DNA of 64,000 nt from Halichondria panicea (Eukaryota > Porifera > Demospongiae > Suberitida > Halichondriidae): NCBI RefSeq assembly GCF_963675165.1, contig NC_087391.1, positions 3,181,001 through 3,245,000 of the forward strand, written 5' to 3'. Positions 58,380 through 64,000 of the stretch are shown in pieces. Numbering within the stretch: the first letter of the stretch is position 1; each line of letters begins with the position of its first letter. Under the pieces are notes generated by a model. It did not search any database. It saw only the letters and a program-made list of their open reading frames with translations, and was not told where the DNA came from. Both the position numbers and the translations under genes were made by a program.

Positions 58380-58730
58380 AGCTTATGTTTCGTAGATTTA
58401 GACCCAAGTGGATTGCAAACCTCTACATCATCGTAGTAGATGATTAGCTGGAGTGCTTCCGGATTGTTCATGAAAAGTGGGTGTGAAAAGTGGGTGTGGG
58501 TGTGATTTGTAGTAGGTCCCATCGCAATAATCCCCTAGTAGTCCACGTTGTACCTAAAAGTTGTATAATAATTATTATTATACTACAATTACATTTCGTC
58601 ATAATGCTTACCTCATGCAAAATAAATTCGTCTGAAAGCAGGAGTTGCGAATTAGAGTTTGTCTCTGCTGGCCCAACATCCAGATTGTGCTCAACAGGAA
58701 TCTTATAATGCGCTAGCGAGGAGAGAACTG
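58380..58730 (-). pseudogene. Fragment of the unknown multi-exon family, third copy
   Basis: On the minus strand: LDVGPAETNSNSQLLLSDEF, ILHE ending in donor GTAAG (58609). Then, in shifting frames, GLLGDYCDG, KSHPLFMNNPEALQLIIYYD, DVEVCNPLGSKSTKHKL (about 58545-58385). These match the gene at 25773-27010 segment by segment. A short duplication (GAAAAGTGGGTGTG, 58471-58498) lies within it. Confidence 0.45.
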
Positions 58731-59257
58731 CAAAAGTATGAAAAATGCTGCAATAAATTTTATAGACTTTGAACTTTTGGCATATTTTAGCAATAATCAT
58801 AGTCTAGCCTCATGTTTGGCCGCTGTGCATGTAACCTATAACATTATTATGGTAACTTACAATGAAACCAAAATGTGATTTGTAGTATTGATGTCGTATA
58901 AGTACGCAGTCCCAAGAATGGTGTTGTTAGTCGTGGCTGTTGAAATACAGCAACAATAATTCAACACCCCGTTTGTGAAGTAAGCAACCTAGCTGACTCT
59001 GCAGAGACTGTGTCCTTTCTTCATAAAACATCTTCAATGCTTCGCCAATAGCAATAGTGCCGATTATTAGTGCCGATTATCTTGTGCGATAGCATATCGC
59101 ACACTGGAACTGTACTTAACTTAACATCATCTGCAGCATATACCTGAGTTTATTTTTATTGTTGAATCGATAAAGTGAATCGTTCTTACCAAGATCGACC
59201 TCCTAGCTATTTTCTATCCGGAGATATGTTCGCTCAAACGTCATGAATAATTTTTTT

Positions 59258-59970
59258 TTAACACCCGTCACGGGCCACGATCGTGGCCCGCAATAGTGAC
59301 TTTTTTTGCGAAATTCTAATTGTGCGATACTTAGGAAGTAGCTCGAACTACGCACATCCCTGTATAGAGGAAGAGCTGTAGAATCATCTTACCGCACGAG
59401 CTATGGCTAGATTGTTTACTTGTGCCGATGTGGCCGATGTGCTTGAGGACAGCCTGGTGATGACAGTGCCTATGAAGGAGAGGGGATAGTAGGATACCTC
59501 CCAAAGGGTACCAGCTTTATGCCAGACGCTGATGAACTGTCATGCATGACATGGGCCTAGACGCTGACCAGGACGGTGAAAGACCAGGAGTGTGTGACTC
59601 TGGCAAGTAGTATAGTATAGCTAAGTATAGTATAGCTAGAATATCAGTAGTGTAAGTATAAGTATAGTATAGCAGTCTTTATGTGAGCTTGTAAATTTCA
59701 TAGATCGTTCACCGATATAGTAATACATGTACGTATTATCTATGATGTGAAAATCAAGCTTAGTCAAGCCATATGATAACATAACATAAAAAAATTGTTT
59801 GGATTTTATCTCGGCCAGCGGGCCGAGCATTTAAAATGATAAAAACGGGTGAGCGTAATAACCGTGGTTGTTATGGCAACACATGTTGCACATTCTATTG
59901 GTATAGGTTGCTAGGCATTTTATTGCTCTGGAAACCGACATTTCACTTCACTGTTAATTAAGAATCCGAC
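59258..59970 (+). mobile_element. piggyBac-like MITE family A, 3'-truncated copy
   Basis: TTAA at 59258-59261 is followed by CACCCGTCACGGGCC and a perfect 20-bp palindrome (59271-59290). The acidic coding remnant (59402-59610) has a GCCGATGTG duplication and deletions. The right half ends at AAGAATCCGAC (59970) without the terminal GGTTAAAGGG. Confidence 0.65.
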
Positions 59971-60670
59971 AATATGGAAGGACAAATAAAGATGTACGTA
60001 TTCTAAACATTAATTTTGTGACAGGAAAACAATCAGTACTGAGCATTTTTTATCCGAAAATTTTTTTGCATAGCCGTTACAAGGCAGCCATTGAATTTTT
60101 TCATGCTGTTCTTCTGTTCTTGTATGCATTAACGGTATGCATAACGGTATGTCAATACTGTCCCCCTTTCCACCCGAAAATATTTTGGGGTAGGAAGGTG
60201 CAAAGTGTGTGGCTTTATTTAATTAAGCAATAAAATACAATTAATTAGTTTGCTCGTTGTTTTCCTAGGCCCTGTCACATTTTTGAGACTTTGGGTATAT
60301 ACATGTATAGTCTCGAACCGTGCTTGGATCAGGTCCATTGGAGACTGGCGAATGTCTCTTCTGCGGGTGGAACGAACACAACGTATGGCTGGTCTTGCCA
60401 GTCTCATCCAATCTCATCCAATCTCATCCAGCCTACCACCTGCTGTAGCTTTCGTTTATTTTCGTGGCTAGGTCCGAGAAAACTAGAGGTGTGAACGAGC
60501 CATGCTCAATTTCATTTAATCCTTTCTCCGTATTCTCTTTTTTTTCTCTCTATTTTCTGAAAAAGCGACTTGAGGGGTGGGACCCTTGTGTCAAAAAATG
60601 CGTTTCTGCCTTGGGGGTCCTCACTCTGATGTCTGACTCTGATGTCTGCTCTGGCATCAGGGTCTGTTCG

Positions 60671-61390
60671 ATACTCGCCTTGTACTCAACGTCATGAATA
60701 ATTGAAGAAGTTCAATTATTGATTTCCTCCGTATACTCATAAAGCATAGTAAAAGATTTCTGGAGAAGACGAGTTAGTTAGATGAAGGCATTCTAGGACT
60801 CTCTAGCTAGCTTGTATAGCTTCGAAGAAATAAAAAGACAAAGACTCCGCTTTCATGTCTTGTTATCAGTTTGTATTTCTCTGTCATGTATCAGACCTCG
60901 CAGAGAAGTTTCTGCTGATCCTGATTGAACCATGTTACCGTGAGAACATTGAGGACACTAAGTTAGTGTCTTTAGTTACTTCATGCCTTCATTTGTGAAA
61001 TGTGTAAAAAAATCGTTAATTAGTGGGGGGTGGTCAGTTGCTAGGTAACGATGATGATGTCATGGTACCCCCAGGATCTGGGCTACCACCTGTAGGAAAT
61101 AGTTGCAAGTGATTAGTTGCAAGTGATTACAATGCATTGTTCATGAGATATGTATTTTTAAAGAAAAATGTGTATTTATTCTGTATTTTGTTTTTTTAAT
61201 TAAGGACCGATTGACCGATTGAATTTCTGTCACCGAGAATTTCACCTGCTCGATAAGCTTCTAATCGTCCTCCTCACCACCCTTTCGTACCGTCAGCATT
61301 CGTACCGTCAGCAACTCAGAACTGTGGTTTGACTGGCACTCGCACTGGCCACTCTCCAAGGTTCGAGGCTGTGAAATTATATAATGGTAT
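60671..61390 (+). repeat. Left arm of a very large inverted repeat
   Basis: This arm matches the reverse complement of 63292-64000 almost throughout, from ATACTCGCCTTGTACTCAAC to the GTGAAATTATATAATGGTAT end. It contains a partial family C element (about 60890-61215). It differs from the right arm by few substitutions and by an extra 15-bp tandem copy (CGTACCGTCAGCATT, near 61286-61313). Confidence 0.9.
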
Positions 61391-61639
61391 GTCAAATTTT
61401 CATTCAGTATTGCATAAATAGATCAAGCACATGGCATCTTAAAATGCAGTTGAAACTAAAGTGACACACAGTTGATAGTAAAATGGGCGTATGGGCGTGT
61501 CAGCAAGTCCCCCAGAGATCTGAATTAACTTTAATTAAATTCCTTGTGCCGTTGTGTGGAAAGGGCGTACGTAGGTACGTGTCATTTGTGTGACTGCTTG
61601 TGTGACTGCTATCACATCCACGACGCTTGCTCCATCTAC

Positions 61640-62263
61640 AATAAATGGCTCTCAAATTAACTCTATAAGCTTTAAAGCTTTACATGAACTGCATCTTTCC
61701 GATTGACTAATGATGTCACAATCTGCCGTACGAACAGTCTTGCTATAAGTTTTTTCATCCACATAGGCTGCAACTTTCCCATTAGACAACACAATTGTTA
61801 TATTGACTGGTCTGGATGTCCTACACAAACTGAGAGACCATCCAGTTTAGTTAACAATCGACGAAGATTTTCTGCATCCAATGTCTGAGGAAAGTCCTTT
61901 AGAGCAATACATCCTTTAGAGCAATACAACTTGCTGGTTCAACCATATGTTCATAATTATGTTCATTTACAAACAGTGACCAATGATAATTTTTTGTCAA
62001 TCTTCAAGCAGTGAGTTATTCTAAGTGGAACAGTATTCTAAGTGGAACAGTTTCAGAACTTGAATGTGCAGATATCTTGAATGTGCAGATATTCGACACA
62101 GAAGGACATTCTCTAGATTCACATTCTCTAGATTCTTAGGACTCCACGACTCAGACAAAACAACAGATGACCGCAATACATCAAGTGGATTTTTCGATGT
62201 ATCATCTAGGCTTGTTTCCTCAAAGGCTGTACTCATACTTGGGGTTGAAATACATGCAGACAT
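61640..62263 (-). pseudogene. Conserved cysteine-motif gene fragment, unknown family
   Basis: From about 61890 down, mixed frames read LDAENLRRLLTKLDGLSVCV, SNGKVAAYVDEKTYSKTVRT, ADCDIISQSERCSSCK, then after a 10-bp duplication (AGCTTTAAAG, near 61669-61684) AYRVNLRAIYCRW. I remember the VRTADCxI..CxxCKxYRxxLR pattern as the C-terminal part of uncharacterised multicopy invertebrate proteins. An upstream frame (62263-62021) is acidic/Ser-rich and may be an exon of the same gene. The frame is broken at least twice. Confidence 0.4.
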
Positions 62264-62693
62264 GCAGACGAGCTAGTACTGTCACTACAATAGTCAGGAC
62301 TTCAGGGTTTTTTCTTTTTCTTGTAGGGATATTCTTTATGTGATAAAACTTCTTTTTTCTCGGCATACCTACATGGTATATAATAAAAAAAAAACTCTAC
62401 CACCTGATCACCCCACCTAATCACCCAACACCAGGTGGACATACATGCAAACAATGAAAGTCACATTCACATGTACATATCAGGGTAGGTAAGTAACACG
62501 TATGTTGGTAGAAACATAATGTAGTCTCAGCACGTTTTACCTGATGCACATGTACATACTCAACATCAACTACTCTCTAACTAGTTTGGAATCTAACATA
62601 CATAATAGTTAGGGGTACAAAACTCTAAAAACATAGTTTAATCATCGCTTACCGCTGCTAAAGATGATTAACATTTATATAATGATAATGTCT

Positions 62694-63266
62694 GCTTGCG
62701 AGTGCAGGCCGAGTGTCAGAGAGAAAGTCCTAAAGGTGTTCGGAAGACAATACAACCCCAACCCTAGAAAGGTGATTGCAAAAGGTGATTGCATCGTGGT
62801 CTGCTCACAGCGAGGACAACTGCAGTATTGGTGGGAGGCCAAGCAACTTTATGCAACTGGCAGGCCAGCAAAAGGCTGTCATGCATCCAGTACGTCCACA
62901 CGATCGCTCCTCTCACCTTCTGTCACCAAGCAACAGTAATCGAATTTTCGAATGCCCTCTTTGTTTACACAATGTATAGATAAGCCGTAGTCTGGTCTGC
63001 GCAGGTTGTTTGTGCGAGCGCTTAAGAGTATCTCAAAGCCGCACTTCACCACCATACACTCTCCGTCTGAGATCACTCTGAGAAACATGGAGGTCACATG
63101 CAGTATGTGTGTCATCTCAAGGCTCAGCTTTAAGCTCACCTCTCAATGCATTGAGCATACCGGCACCACTTGAGGAGAAGCTGAAATCCAAGCTGATTAA
63201 GCGTAGCATGCACAACTCCCACACTCTAGAAGACACTGTAGAAGTGAAGACAGGAGGGAGGACAGG
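62694..63266 (+). other. Coding-like segment, not recognised
   Basis: A frame reads SVREKVLKVFGRQYNPNPRK, IVVCSQRGQLQYWWEAKQLY (62709-62940). Another further on reads SIPAPLEEKLKSKLIKRSMH, THTLEDTVEVK-like sequence, ending at a donor-like GTGAG (63267). These could be exons of one gene interrupted by the inverted-repeat arm, but I know no family for them. Confidence 0.25.
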
Positions 63267-63291
63267 TGAGAACAATATTATTATTGTTAAT

Positions 63292-64000
63292 ATACCATTA
63301 TATAATTTCACAGCCTCGAACCTTGGAGAGTGGCCAGTGCGAGTGCCAGTCAAACCACAGTTCTGAGTTGCTGACGATACGAAAGGGTGGTGAGGAGGAC
63401 GACTAGAAGCTTATCGAGCAGGTGAAATTCTCGGTGACAGAAATTCAATCAGTCAATCGGTCCTTAATTAAAAAAACAAAATACAGAATAAATACACATT
63501 TTTCTTTAAAAATACATATCTCATGAACAATGTATTGTAATCACTTGCAACTAATCACTTGCAACTATTTCCTACAGGTGGTAGCCCAGATCCTGGGGGT
63601 ACCATGACATCATCATCGTTACCTAGCAACTGACCACCCCCACTAATTAACGATTTTTTTACACATTTCACAAATGAAGGCATGAAGTAACTAAAGACAC
63701 TAACTTAGTGTCCTCAATGTTCTCACCGTAACATGGTTCAATCAGGATCAGCAGAAACTTCTCTGCGAGGTCTGATACATGACAGAGAAAGTAAGTACAA
63801 ACTGATAACAAGACATGAAAGCGGAGTCTTTGTCTTTTTATTTCTTCGAAGCTATACAAGCTAGCTAGAGAGTCCTAGAATGCCTTCATCTAACTAACTC
63901 GTCTTCTCCAGAAATCTTTTACTATGCTTTATGAGTATACGGAGGAAATCAATAATTGAACTTCTTCAATTATTCATGACATTGAGTACAAGGCGAGTAT
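63292..64000 (-). repeat. Right arm of the very large inverted repeat (runs to the window edge)
   Basis: Reverse complement of 60671-61390, reaching the last base of the window, so the repeat may extend further. It carries the same partial family C element and a TAATCACTTGCAAC tandem duplication (63538-63566) that is also in the left arm but single in the family C copy at 41681. Confidence 0.9.

Noticed and set aside
63109-63366. 85-codon open frame as one protein
   Set aside because: Its end runs past a donor-like GTGAG into the arm of the large inverted repeat, so the full frame is unlikely to be a real protein, although part may be an exon.

Overview
This is AT-rich eukaryotic DNA, most likely from an early-branching marine invertebrate such as a sponge. 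The genes have short spliced introns of about 45-90 bp with GT..AG borders. TAATTAT-type motifs are dense, and nearly all recognisable coding sequence belongs to mobile-element families that, from memory, are common in sponge, cnidarian and fish genomes. The taxonomic call is an inference and only moderately sure. I see no bacterial operons, CRISPR, rRNA or tRNA, and no confident intact ordinary host gene.

The centre of interest is a pair of elements that each carry a HECT-type ubiquitin ligase gene convergent with a D,D-E (rve-type) integrase gene. Element E2 (17558-23174) looks intact. It has 30-bp-class terminal inverted repeats, inverted minisatellite arms, a 9-exon HECT gene of 767 codons with a UBZ-like zinc finger and a UIM, and a 2-exon integrase of 403 codons. 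It is flanked by a 6-bp direct repeat, CAGATG. E2 sits inside the transposase gene of a different TA-inserting transposon (15752-23837), and removing E2 plus one CAGATG restores that gene's reading frame across the junction. Element E1 (1685-8584) is older and broken. It has its own terminal repeats and a 9-bp target duplication, the same convergent HECT and integrase pair, and additionally an Ulp1-type (SUMO protease-like) gene with a PHD finger.

The rest, left to right: 1-1684 CA microsatellite and a dispersed repeat; 1685-8584 E1 with a nested foldback MITE and a minisatellite; 8942-9871 a CAGGGGCG-ended element; 9872-15750 almost gene-free, with a possible LTR-element 3' end; 15752-23837 the host transposon with E2; 23895-25335 a hairpin and a MITE; 25773-30660 two decayed multi-exon gene families (one of unknown function, one SAM-domain/SAMD3-like); 30850-42500 overlapping and nested TTAA-flanked piggyBac-like non-autonomous elements, minisatellites and repeats; 44900-46260 transposase, hairpin and kinase fragments; 47381-50040 a long-TIR element with a conserved gene convergent with a DDE transposase; 50079-51645 a KDZ-like transposase pseudogene with telomere-like repeats in its intron; 52793-53340 a GLI-like zinc-finger fragment next to a TTA-flanked MITE; 57273-59970 more piggyBac-like MITEs and a decayed gene copy; 60671-64000 a very large inverted repeat with arms of about 0.71 kb around 1.9 kb, running off the window.

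A pattern at all scales is the abundance of exact 10-27 bp tandem duplications. Many sit inside otherwise readable coding sequence and shift its frame. One is present in one arm of the big inverted repeat and absent from the other, and another is shared by both arms but absent from a third copy. All gene identities come from reading translated motifs by eye; no database search was possible.
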